From Actinomycetota bacterium (GTDB lineage: Bacteria > Actinomycetota > Thermoleophilia > Gaiellales > Gaiellaceae), in NCBI GenBank assembly GCA_013697465.1, contig JACCWU010000096.1, positions 1-8,146 of the forward strand: 8,146 nt of DNA, read 5' to 3'. A program made the translations under genes and the position numbers. Position 1 is the first letter of the stretch, and each line of letters begins with the position of its first letter. The notes beneath the pieces are model-generated. The model had not been told where the DNA came from. It did not search any database and saw nothing but the letters and a program-made list of their open reading frames with translations. Below, in pieces: positions 1 through 5,510 of the stretch.

Positions 1-1137
1 CTGGACGAGCATCGCCTGGAGCCGCTCGACGAGCTCTCCGAGGTCGACATCGTCCTCGCGGTGCTCGGTGAGCACCTCATGCACCGCGGCGATCGCGAGG
101 ATCCGGTTCACCGACTCCTGGAGCGCCTTCCGCGGGTCGACGGTGTCGGCGCGCGCCTGCACTCGGAGCAGTGAGGCGACCGACTGCAGGTTGTTCTTCA
201 CGCGGTGGTGGATCTCCTGGGCCAGCACGCCGCGCATCACCGCGCGTCCGTGCTCGAGCGCGACCGCCGCATGGTGGGCGATCGCCTCGAGGAGAGCCTT
301 GTCGTCCTCAGAGAAGGGCGTGTCTCGGTCGCAGACGAGCTCGCCGATCTGCCGCCGTTTCCAGCGCAGCGGCAGGCGGACGGCGTACGCCCCGGCCTGA
401 CCCTCGGGCCAGGCGATCTTTCCGTCCTCGAGGACGAGCGCCGCACCGGTCGCGTGGAGTGACTCCATGGTGGTCCGCACAATCGCCTCGAGCGACTCCT
501 CGAGGTACAGCGATTCGGAAACGGCTTCGGAGATGCGGGCGAGCGCCTCGAGCTCGGCAACCCGCCGCTGCGCGCGCTCGTACAGCTTGGCGTGCTCGAT
601 CGTCTGCGCCACCTGCGACGCGATCGCGACGAGGAGCTCGATCTCGGCGTCCGTGAACACGCGAGGCTCCCGGGTGCGGACGTTCAGGGCGCCTTCGAGC
701 TTCTCTCGCGCGAGAATCGGAACGGCGAGGATCGATTGATACTCGTCCTCGGGCAGGTTCGTAAAGAGCTTGAACCGAGGGTCGAGATGAGCCTGCTCGG
801 GGATCATCACCGGGGTCCGCTCGGCTGCGGCCACGCCGGTGATGCCCTCGCCGGGCCGCATCCGCGGCGTCCTCGTCATCTCCTCGACGCGGCTCCCGCG
901 CGTCGCGCGCAGGACGAGCTCGTCCGCGCGCTCGTCGTACAGGTAGACGAAGCAGGCGTCGGTCCCGAGCGCGTCGGCGACTTTGCTCGCGACCAGCTCG
1001 AGCACCTCCTGCAGATCGAGCGACGAGTTGACGGCCGCAATCGTCTCGGTCAGGAGGCGGAGGTGTCGCGCGCTCGCGTCCACCGGCTCATTGTCGTCGT
1101 TGAGACCTGAATTCCGCTCTCGTAGCATCCCGTGCAT
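1..1137 (-). CDS. GAF/GAF-like/HisKA_2 sensor histidine kinase, C-terminus missing (runs off left edge)
   Basis: Cytosolic sensor kinase; the frame is open for 379 codons to the window edge. Residues about 25-185 form a GAF domain (GEGITGVAA near 97-105, SILAVPIL near 135-142). Residues about 195-300 look like a second, shorter GAF-like domain ending in ALLEAIAHHAAVALEH. Residues 305-330 carry the HisKA_2 box, QEIHHRVKNNLQSVASLL, with the phosphoacceptor at His310 or His311. The HATPase domain that should follow is outside the window. No membrane helix is visible, so the signal is presumably intracellular. The architecture resembles mycobacterial PdtaS and EutW, kinases whose known partners are ANTAR RNA-binding regulators. 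The start is uncertain: ATG at 1137, ATG at 1128 and GTG at 1083 are all possible and none has a strong Shine-Dalgarno. The first would overlap the divergent gene's start codon. Confidence 0.9.
   Translation of the reverse strand, partial: MHGMLRERNSGLNDDNEPVDASARHLRLLTETIAAVNSSLDLQEVLELVASKVADALGTDACFVYLYDERADELVLRATRGSRVEEMTRTPRMRPGEGITGVAAAERTPVMIPEQAHLDPRFKLFTNLPEDEYQSILAVPILAREKLEGALNVRTREPRVFTDAEIELLVAIASQVAQTIEHAKLYERAQRRVAELEALARISEAVSESLYLEESLEAIVRTTMESLHATGAALVLEDGKIAWPEGQAGAYAVRLPLRWKRRQIGELVCDRDTPFSEDDKALLEAIAHHAAVALEHGRAVMRGVLAQEIHHRVKNNLQSVASLLRVQARADTVDPRKALQESVNRILAIAAVHEVLTEHREDDVDLGELVERLQAMLVQ
1100..1128 (+). promoter_or_regulatory. Candidate sigma70-type promoter giving a leaderless mRNA
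   Basis: A TTGAGA -35 box (1100-1105, 5 of 6 matches to TTGACA) is followed by a 17-base spacer and a TAGCAT -10 box (1123-1128, 4 of 6 matches to TATAAT). Seven bases later comes A1136 of the ATG of the membrane-protein gene, so transcription would begin at or next to the start codon. This fits the lack of a Shine-Dalgarno there. Leaderless messages are common in Actinobacteria. The promoter sits inside the 5' end of the divergent kinase reading frame if that gene starts at 1137 or 1128. Confidence 0.5.
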
Positions 1138-1615
1138 GAGCGTCGACGAGTGGATCCTGTCGCTCCACGTTCTCAGCGCCTTCGCGTATGTCGCAGGGCT
1201 CGTGCTCTTCTGGGTGCTCGTCGTCGCCGTGCGCCGAACGGATCTGCCTGCGACGACGACGCACATGGGGCCGGTCGTGAAGGTCGGGAACGCCGCGATA
1301 GGTATCGGCGCGACCGGGACCATCGTTTTCGGGATTTGGCTTGCGCTCTCGTACGGCGGCTACGACATATGGGACGGCTGGATCATCGCCGCGATCGTGC
1401 TCTGGCTAATAGCTGCCGAAACGGGCCGCCGTGCCGGCGCGGAGTACCTCGCGGGGATGAAGAAGGCCGAGGAGCTCCAGGCAGCCGGCCAGACCGGCCC
1501 GAGCCCCGACCTCGGTGCACTGAACAGGACACAGCGCGGGCTCCTGATGCATGCCCTGTCGAGTCTCGTCGCCCTGCTCATCCTCATCGACATGATCTGG
1601 AAGCCGGGTGCGTGA
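1136..1615 (+). CDS. Small four-helix membrane protein, DUF2269-like
   Basis: This encodes 159 residues with four predicted membrane helices at about 7-31, 50-71, 81-97 and 135-155. The loop between helices 3 and 4 is charged and probably cytoplasmic (GRRAGAEYLAGMKKAEE). Helix 1 opens with LHVLSAFAYVAG (His11), and helix 4 contains LLMHALSSL (His139). Length and layout resemble the uncharacterised DUF2269 family, but I cannot confirm this without a profile search. The ATG at 1136 was chosen because it begins the hydrophobic protein directly, lies seven bases after a plausible -10 box, and gives the normal family length; sequence upstream in this frame is arginine-rich and unlike protein. The stop overlaps the start of the next gene by four bases, so the two products are probably made together. 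Function unknown. Confidence 0.8.
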   Translation: MSVDEWILSLHVLSAFAYVAGLVLFWVLVVAVRRTDLPATTTHMGPVVKVGNAAIGIGATGTIVFGIWLALSYGGYDIWDGWIIAAIVLWLIAAETGRRAGAEYLAGMKKAEELQAAGQTGPSPDLGALNRTQRGLLMHALSSLVALLILIDMIWKPGA

Positions 1616-2067
1616 GCGTTCTCTCCGCCATCCGCCCCGACAGCTGGAACCTCCCGCTCTTTCTGCACGTGCTGGGAGCGATGATCCTCGTCGGGGCGAC
1701 GCTCACGTCCGGGTCTCTGCTGGCGTTCGCGCGTGGAGACATCCGGCTCCTCCGACTCGGCTACTGGACACTGCTCGCGGGCGCCCTTCCCGCATACGTC
1801 GTGATGAGAATCGGCGCCCAGTGGATCTACTCGAAGGAGGGGCTCGACGACGCGCCGATCGACTCGGCCTGGACGACGATCGGCTTCGTCGTCGCAGACG
1901 GCGGCGCCGTGGCCTTGGTCGTCGCGCTGATCCTCGGCGGAATCGGAGTCCGAAGGCTCGGCGACGACAAGGGGGGCCGCCTGCTGAAGGCGGCGATGGT
2001 TCTCACGCTCCTGCTCCTCGCGGCCCTCGTAGTTGCCGTGTGGGCGATGACCGCCAAGCCGACCTAG
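1612..2067 (+). CDS. Small four-helix membrane protein, coupled paralogue-like partner
   Basis: This encodes 151 residues with membrane helices at about 14-39, 48-68, 88-113 and 125-147, the same layout as the preceding protein. Helix 1 begins FLHVLGAMILVGA, sharing LHVLxA with its neighbour, which suggests an old duplication. The GTG start at 1612 overlaps the upstream TGA in a GTGA sequence (1612-1615), and a GGAAG Shine-Dalgarno at 1599-1603 lies eight bases before it. That arrangement implies translational coupling, so the two proteins may form a heteromer in the membrane. Between helices 2 and 3 is a segment with IYSKEGLDDAPID, perhaps extracytoplasmic. No catalytic motif is evident and I do not recognise a function. 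DUF2269-like or CopD-like folds are possible homes. Confidence 0.78.
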   Translation: MSVLSAIRPDSWNLPLFLHVLGAMILVGATLTSGSLLAFARGDIRLLRLGYWTLLAGALPAYVVMRIGAQWIYSKEGLDDAPIDSAWTTIGFVVADGGAVALVVALILGGIGVRRLGDDKGGRLLKAAMVLTLLLLAALVVAVWAMTAKPT

Positions 2068-2100
2068 CGACTGTCCCATGCACGAGCTCCTGCGGCCGGA

Positions 2101-2117
2101 GGCCGGCTTGGCCGGCC
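2101..2117. terminator. GC-rich hairpin after the membrane-protein pair
   Basis: A perfect 7-bp stem (GGCCGGC with GCCGGCC) and a 3-base loop lie 33 bases past the stop codon at 2067. There is no T tract after it, so it is not a standard intrinsic terminator. It may act as a weak terminator or protect the 3' end of the message. Confidence 0.35.
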
Positions 2118-2164
2118 GGGAGGCCAATCGCGGTCATGCCCTGCCACGCCGAAAGGAGGGGGCC

Positions 2165-2191
2165 GGCGGGGGAACCATGGGTTCACCCGCC
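2165..2191. terminator. Long hairpin in the convergent intergenic region, possible bidirectional terminator
   Basis: A 12-position stem (2165-2176 with 2180-2191) has 11 Watson-Crick pairs, one G/A mismatch and a 3-base loop. Read on the minus strand it is followed by a C/T-rich run (CCCCCTCCTTT), a loose match to a terminator tail for glutamine synthetase, whose stop is 131 bases upstream in that direction. On the plus strand no T tract follows. It sits between two converging transcription units, where a two-way terminator is expected. Confidence 0.45.
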
Positions 2192-2201
2192 AGAACGACC
2201 A

Positions 2202-2224
2202 CGGGCTCCACACCAGGGAGCCCG
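2202..2224. other. 8-bp hairpin in the convergent intergenic region
   Basis: A perfect 8-bp stem (CGGGCTCC at 2202-2209 with GGAGCCCG at 2217-2224) encloses a 7-base loop. It lies 97 bases beyond the glutamine synthetase stop in the direction of that gene. It has no T tract on either side. It could contribute to termination or to mRNA 3'-end stability. Confidence 0.35.
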
Positions 2225-2249
2225 CGATCGGCCGTCAGATACAAGACGT

Positions 2250-2266
2250 GCCGCTCGCCTAGCGGC
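2250..2266. other. 6-bp hairpin closest to the glutamine synthetase stop
   Basis: A perfect 6-bp stem (GCCGCT with AGCGGC) encloses a 5-base loop and sits about 55 bases past the glutamine synthetase stop codon. There is no T tract. It is one of four hairpins in the 254-base convergent gap (2068-2321), where I see no convincing gene. Confidence 0.3.
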
Positions 2267-2321
2267 TCGTCCTGCACCGGGAATAATCCGACTTTCGCGG
2301 GGCGCGTGCAAGTACAGGTTT

Positions 2322-3737
2322 CTAGAGTGCCGCCAGGTACTTCTCCCTCTCCCATTCGGTCACCTGGACGCGGTACTCGTCCCACTCCTTGCGCTTGAGC
2401 TCGATGTAGCGTGGGAAGATGTGCTCGCCGAGGGCGCGCCGCATGAGATCCGATCCCGCCAGCTCGTCGATCGCCTCTCCGAGCGACTCCGGGAGGGCGA
2501 TGATTCCGCGCTCGCGCCGCTGCTCGGTCGTCAGCCGGTAGAGATTCCCCTCCATCGAGTCGGGGAGCTCGTACCCCTTCTCGATCCCCTCGAGCCCCGC
2601 GTGGAGCAGGGCAGCAAAGGCCAGGTACGGGTTGCACGCAGGATCGGGGCAACGGATCTCCGCCCGCGTGGCCTGCTCGGAGCCCGGCTTGTAGAGCGGG
2701 ATGCGCACGAGCGCGGACCGGTTTCTCTGCGACCACGCGACGTAGACGGGCGCCTCGTACCCGGGCACGAGCCGCTTGTACGAGTTCACCCACTGCGCGA
2801 GCACCGCGGACATCTCTCGCGCGTGCACGAGCAGCCCGGCGATGAATCCCTTGGCCGCCTTGGACAAGTGATGCTCGTCTCGCCGGTCGAAGAACTGGTT
2901 GCGCCCGCCCTTGAAGAGGGACATGTGCGTGTGCATTCCGGAACCGTTCTCGCCGAACAGCGGCTTCGGCATGAACGTCGCGTAGTAGCCGTGCCAGGCG
3001 GCGACCTCCTTCACGATCAGCCGATACGTGATCGTGTAGTCGGCCATCGAGAGCGCGTCCGCATAGCGCATGTCGATCTCGTGCTGGGACGGCCCGACCT
3101 CGTGGTGGTGGTACTCGATGGGGATACCCACCGCTTCGAGCGCGCCGATCGTGTCGTTCCGGACCTCCGTCGCAGCGTCCTGCGCGGTCATCGCGAAGTA
3201 GCCGCCTTCGTCGATCGTCTCGGTGCCCTTGTCGTCCTCGAAGAGGAAGTACTCGAGCTCGGGGCCGACGTTGAAGGCGTCGAAGCCGAGACTCTTCATC
3301 CGGTCGAGCGCCTGACGAAGCGCGTAGCGCGGATCGCCCTCGTACGGCTCGCCGTCAGGCGTAACGACGTCGCAGATCATGCGCGCGACGTTCGCGCCGA
3401 TCGGATTACCGGCTTCGTCGAGCGGACGCGGCATGAGCTGGAACGACGCCGGGTCCGGGATCGCCACCATGTCCGACTCCTCGATCGCATTGAAGCCGGT
3501 GATCGACGAGCCGTCGAAGCCCATCCCGTCGTTCAGCGCCTCCTGCATCTCCGAAGGGGTGATCGCGAACGACTTCAGGTGCCCCTCGAGGTCCGTGAAC
3601 CAGAAGAGGACGTGCTCGACACCTTCGTCGCGGATCTGCTTGAGCACTGCGCGTCGGGCTGTGACGGGCGAGGTCGCACGGTCGCGGCTCTTCACCATCG
3701 TCGTGCGCTTCGTCGCACTACTTCTCGGTCTGGCCAT
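2322..3737 (-). CDS. glnA: Glutamine synthetase, type I (alpha-like)
   Basis: Makes glutamine from glutamate, ammonia and ATP in the cytosol. The 471-residue protein has the beta-grasp signature FDGSSITGF (74-82), metal-binding Glu160 and Glu162 in GPELEYF, Glu213 and Glu220 in HHEVGPSQHE, the ATP signature KPLFGENGSGMHTH (258-271, His269), NSYKRLVPGYEAP (318-330), and Arg358/Glu360/Arg362 near RAEIRCPDP. Without its basic 30-residue N-terminal extension the core is about 441 residues and lacks the roughly 25-residue insert of I-beta enzymes, so it groups with I-alpha. Tyr400 sits in NLYRLTTEQ, not the NLYDLPPE context of adenylylated enzymes. Ala84 occupies the place of the B. subtilis feedback residue Arg62. 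The ATG at 3737 was chosen because AGGAGG lies seven bases upstream; Met14 is an alternative start. GlnA2-type Actinobacterial enzymes are also similar, so the exact orthology is open. Confidence 0.96.
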   Translation of the reverse strand: MARPRSSATKRTTMVKSRDRATSPVTARRAVLKQIRDEGVEHVLFWFTDLEGHLKSFAITPSEMQEALNDGMGFDGSSITGFNAIEESDMVAIPDPASFQLMPRPLDEAGNPIGANVARMICDVVTPDGEPYEGDPRYALRQALDRMKSLGFDAFNVGPELEYFLFEDDKGTETIDEGGYFAMTAQDAATEVRNDTIGALEAVGIPIEYHHHEVGPSQHEIDMRYADALSMADYTITYRLIVKEVAAWHGYYATFMPKPLFGENGSGMHTHMSLFKGGRNQFFDRRDEHHLSKAAKGFIAGLLVHAREMSAVLAQWVNSYKRLVPGYEAPVYVAWSQRNRSALVRIPLYKPGSEQATRAEIRCPDPACNPYLAFAALLHAGLEGIEKGYELPDSMEGNLYRLTTEQRRERGIIALPESLGEAIDELAGSDLMRRALGEHIFPRYIELKRKEWDEYRVQVTEWEREKYLAAL

Positions 3738-3744
3738 ACGTTCT

Positions 3745-3750
3745 CCTCCT
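3745..3750 (-). promoter_or_regulatory. Strong Shine-Dalgarno of glutamine synthetase
   Basis: On the minus strand AGGAGG is followed by seven bases and then the ATG at 3737. This fixes the start against a longer open frame that continues to a TTG at 3824. The site begins only three bases after the T-rich tail of an intrinsic terminator, leaving no room for a promoter between them. Confidence 0.85.
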
Positions 3751-3753
3751 CGC

Positions 3754-3789
3754 AAAGAAAAAGCCCCGGACGGAAGCACCGCCCGAGGC
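3754..3789 (-). terminator. Intrinsic terminator in the glutamine synthetase leader, likely attenuator
   Basis: On the minus strand an 11-bp stem (5' arm 3789-3779, 3' arm 3773-3763; nine Watson-Crick and two G-U pairs) with a 5-base loop is followed at once by TTTTTCTTT (3762-3754). This is a textbook Rho-independent terminator. It ends 16 bases before the glutamine synthetase ATG and 72 bases after the stop of the upstream ABC permease gene. It may end the ABC operon, regulate glutamine synthetase by attenuation, or do both. Confidence 0.85.
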
Positions 3790-3801
3790 CGCGTCGCCTC
3801 A
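3784..3801 (-). promoter_or_regulatory. Hexaloop hairpin that excludes the terminator (candidate antiterminator)
   Basis: On the minus strand GAGGC and GCCTC form a perfect 5-bp stem (3800-3796 with 3789-3785), extended by a U-G pair, around the 6-base loop GACGCG. The 3' arm is the first six bases of the terminator's 5' arm, so the two structures cannot form together. A second alternative also exists: GCCGCG (3814-3809) can pair with CGCGGC (3793-3788). A regulator that stabilised the hexaloop would allow readthrough into glutamine synthetase. Confidence 0.5.
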
Positions 3802-3830
3802 CAAAGACCGCGGCACTCTAGCAACGGCTC

Positions 3831-3844
3831 GAGCGCCGATGCTC
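3831..3844 (-). promoter_or_regulatory. Upstream hexaloop hairpin with A1/G4 loop
   Basis: On the minus strand GAGC and GCTC form a 4-bp stem around the loop ATCGGC. The loop has six bases with A at position 1 and G at position 4, the pattern known for ANTAR-protein RNA targets. It lies 29 bases upstream of the hexaloop at 3784-3801. The stem is short, and GC-rich DNA makes such hairpins by chance, so this is suggestive only. A competing CGGC/GCCG stem overlaps it. Confidence 0.3.
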
Positions 3845-3860
3845 CGCAACCGCCTCCGTT

Positions 3861-4646
3861 CTACGCCGAGGCGCCGGTGTAGTTCCTGAGCCCAAAGCGC
3901 CAGAACCAGCGCGTTGCCCCGAAAAGGACGAGCGCGAAACCCACGGCCAAGGCGAGCGTCTGCCAGTCGAGCCGGGAGGTCAGCGCCTCCGCCGGTACGG
4001 TGACCGCGAACGCGACCGGGACGAGAAAGGTGACGCTGTACCGCAGCCAGCCCGGATAGATGCCGACCGGCCACCGGCCCGTCTGGAACACGCCGTCAAA
4101 GAGCTCCACGACCGTCCACATGTTCACGACCCAGAACGCGGCGGTCGCGATGACGAGCCAGAAGCAGTAGATCATCACTCCGCCGAGCAGCAAAGCGACG
4201 CCGAAGCCGAGTGCGTCGAGCGCTCCGACACCCGCCGAGACCTCGGACAGGCCGACTGCGACGACGATCGATCCGGACACGAGATCGACCACCTGCCAAA
4301 TTCGCACCTCCCGGACCGAGACGAGCATCTGGGAATCCTCTGGCTTCGTGAGCGCATAGTCGAGCTTGCCCTCGCGGACGTCGTCGATCAGCCGCGTCAT
4401 GTTCGGCTGGATGTACATCTTGATCGCTCCACCCATGAGGATCTGGACGCCGAGCACGCATAGGAGCTCCGGCTGCGACCAGCCGTTGAGCTCGTCCGTG
4501 TGCGAGTAGACGAGCGCGAGCACCACGAGGCCAACGGCTAGTGCGATCGCCGACTGGAAGAGCTGGACGACGAAGTTGACGCGGTACTGAAGCTCGTTCA
4601 GCACGCCGATCTTGAAGAAGAGCCAGGTCACCCGCAGAGCGTTCAT
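3861..4646 (-). CDS. ABC-2 type exporter permease, COG3694-like
   Basis: A 261-residue inner-membrane protein with about six helices (roughly 25-47, 62-80, 115-135, 143-172, 203-222 and 228-250). It carries the family-typical VREGKLDYALTKPED (90-104), likely the cytoplasmic coupling segment, and RWPVGIYPGWLR with VPVAFAVTVPAEAL (191-222). This is the second of two different permeases that follow a COG4586-type ATPase; together they should form one exporter, with the permeases as a heterodimer. Three bases separate its ATG from the previous stop, and a GGGAGG Shine-Dalgarno (4659-4654) placed seven bases ahead supports the start. The substrate is unknown; relatives are simply called uncharacterised ABC-2 transporters. 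It is the last gene of the operon before the glutamine synthetase leader. Confidence 0.88.
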   Translation of the reverse strand: MNALRVTWLFFKIGVLNELQYRVNFVVQLFQSAIALAVGLVVLALVYSHTDELNGWSQPELLCVLGVQILMGGAIKMYIQPNMTRLIDDVREGKLDYALTKPEDSQMLVSVREVRIWQVVDLVSGSIVVAVGLSEVSAGVGALDALGFGVALLLGGVMIYCFWLVIATAAFWVVNMWTVVELFDGVFQTGRWPVGIYPGWLRYSVTFLVPVAFAVTVPAEALTSRLDWQTLALAVGFALVLFGATRWFWRFGLRNYTGASA

Positions 4647-4649
4647 CGA

Positions 4650-5510
4650 CTAGCCTCCCACCGCCGAGTAGCGCTTGATCGCGCGTCGCCAGAGGAAACG
4701 GAAGATCGCAAGCCCGATGAGGATCCAGAGGATCTGGGCGGCAAGGCCGCGCAGAAGCTCGGCGTTCGACAGGTCGCCGACGAGACTTTCGATCGGGAAG
4801 AAGAACGCGTACTGGAACGGCAGGAACTGGGCGATGTCCTGGACCCAGTCCGGCATCAACGGCAACGGGACGAGTCGCCCGGAGAGCAGGAGCTCGGTCG
4901 TCATGTACAGGTCGAAGATCGCCGCGCCGCGAGTCGTCCAGAAGCAGAGCATCCCGAGACTCTCCTGAAGCATCGTGCGGAGGAGGTAGGCACCCCAGAT
5001 CGCCACTGCGAATACGACGATCTCGAACGCCCTCGGATCGAGTGTCGGGTCGAAGACGAGTGAGAGGCCGACGGCGAGCGGAATCCAGAACAGGATCACG
5101 ACGAACTTCCAGCCGGCGAAGTAAGCGATGTCGTAGTGGAGCGGCAGGACCGGGCGTAGGAGATCCTTGTTCAGCTCACCCTCGCGTATCCGATGCTCCC
5201 AGTACGGCGCACCGAAGACGATGTTCATGTTGCGAACGAGCGTCCAGACGATGTAGTAGGCGGCGAAGTACCCGGCCGAGAGCCCCTGCACCGACCCGCC
5301 CTGCTGCTCGGCAATCGTCGTCCAGACCACCAGGTAGATAACGGGCTCCGCGACCATGCCCAGCATGTAGAAGTAGTTCGCGGCGCGATATTGGAACTGC
5401 TCCTGAATCGCCATCCGCATCGTCGCCAAGTAGAGCGCGACCAGGGAACGCAGTCGACCACTTTCGCGCAGCTCCGCCGGGAGCTCGATCGCGGTTGGCT
5501 GAACGCTCAC
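4650..5510 (-). CDS. ABC-2 type exporter permease, COG4587-like
   Basis: A 286-residue membrane protein with about six helices (near 47-66, 80-101, 132-152, 162-182, 195-215 and 255-273). A cytoplasmic N-terminal segment precedes helix 1. HRIREGELNKDLLRP (106-120) matches the REGxLxxxLxRP coupling motif of this family, and its partner permease has the equivalent VREGKLDYALTKP, so the two are distant relatives. QFLPFQYAFFFPIES (228-242) is also typical. The GTG start at 5510 overlaps the ATPase stop as GTGA (5510-5507), with AGGAG eight bases upstream, so it is coupled to its ATPase. Met31 or Met33 are less likely starts because they would remove conserved-looking sequence. Substrate unknown. 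Confidence 0.88.
   Translation of the reverse strand: MSVQPTAIELPAELRESGRLRSLVALYLATMRMAIQEQFQYRAANYFYMLGMVAEPVIYLVVWTTIAEQQGGSVQGLSAGYFAAYYIVWTLVRNMNIVFGAPYWEHRIREGELNKDLLRPVLPLHYDIAYFAGWKFVVILFWIPLAVGLSLVFDPTLDPRAFEIVVFAVAIWGAYLLRTMLQESLGMLCFWTTRGAAIFDLYMTTELLLSGRLVPLPLMPDWVQDIAQFLPFQYAFFFPIESLVGDLSNAELLRGLAAQILWILIGLAIFRFLWRRAIKRYSAVGG

Noticed and set aside
2134..2272. A possible small minus-strand protein of about 47 residues starting at a GTG near 2274 (begins QDEPLGERHVLYLTADRG)
   Set aside because: The peptide looks faintly protein-like, but there is no good ribosome site, third-position GC is lower than in neighbouring genes, and it covers three hairpins. It is most likely chance.
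1608..3821. A 737-codon open frame on the plus strand, antisense to glutamine synthetase
   Set aside because: It overlaps both the second membrane-protein gene and all of glutamine synthetase. Its product is Arg/Asp/His-rich with no domain. Long antisense frames arise from GC-biased third positions.
3738..3824. A longer glutamine synthetase starting at a TTG at 3824
   Set aside because: The added 29 residues are encoded by the terminator hairpin and T tract and do not resemble the family. The strong AGGAGG sits properly for the ATG at 3737.
3738..3860. Known glutamine riboswitch (glnA RNA motif) or T-box in the glnA leader
   Set aside because: The glutamine riboswitch is known from cyanobacteria and has a different junction fold. 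A T-box needs a longer leader with a specifier loop and the conserved T-box sequence, which is absent.
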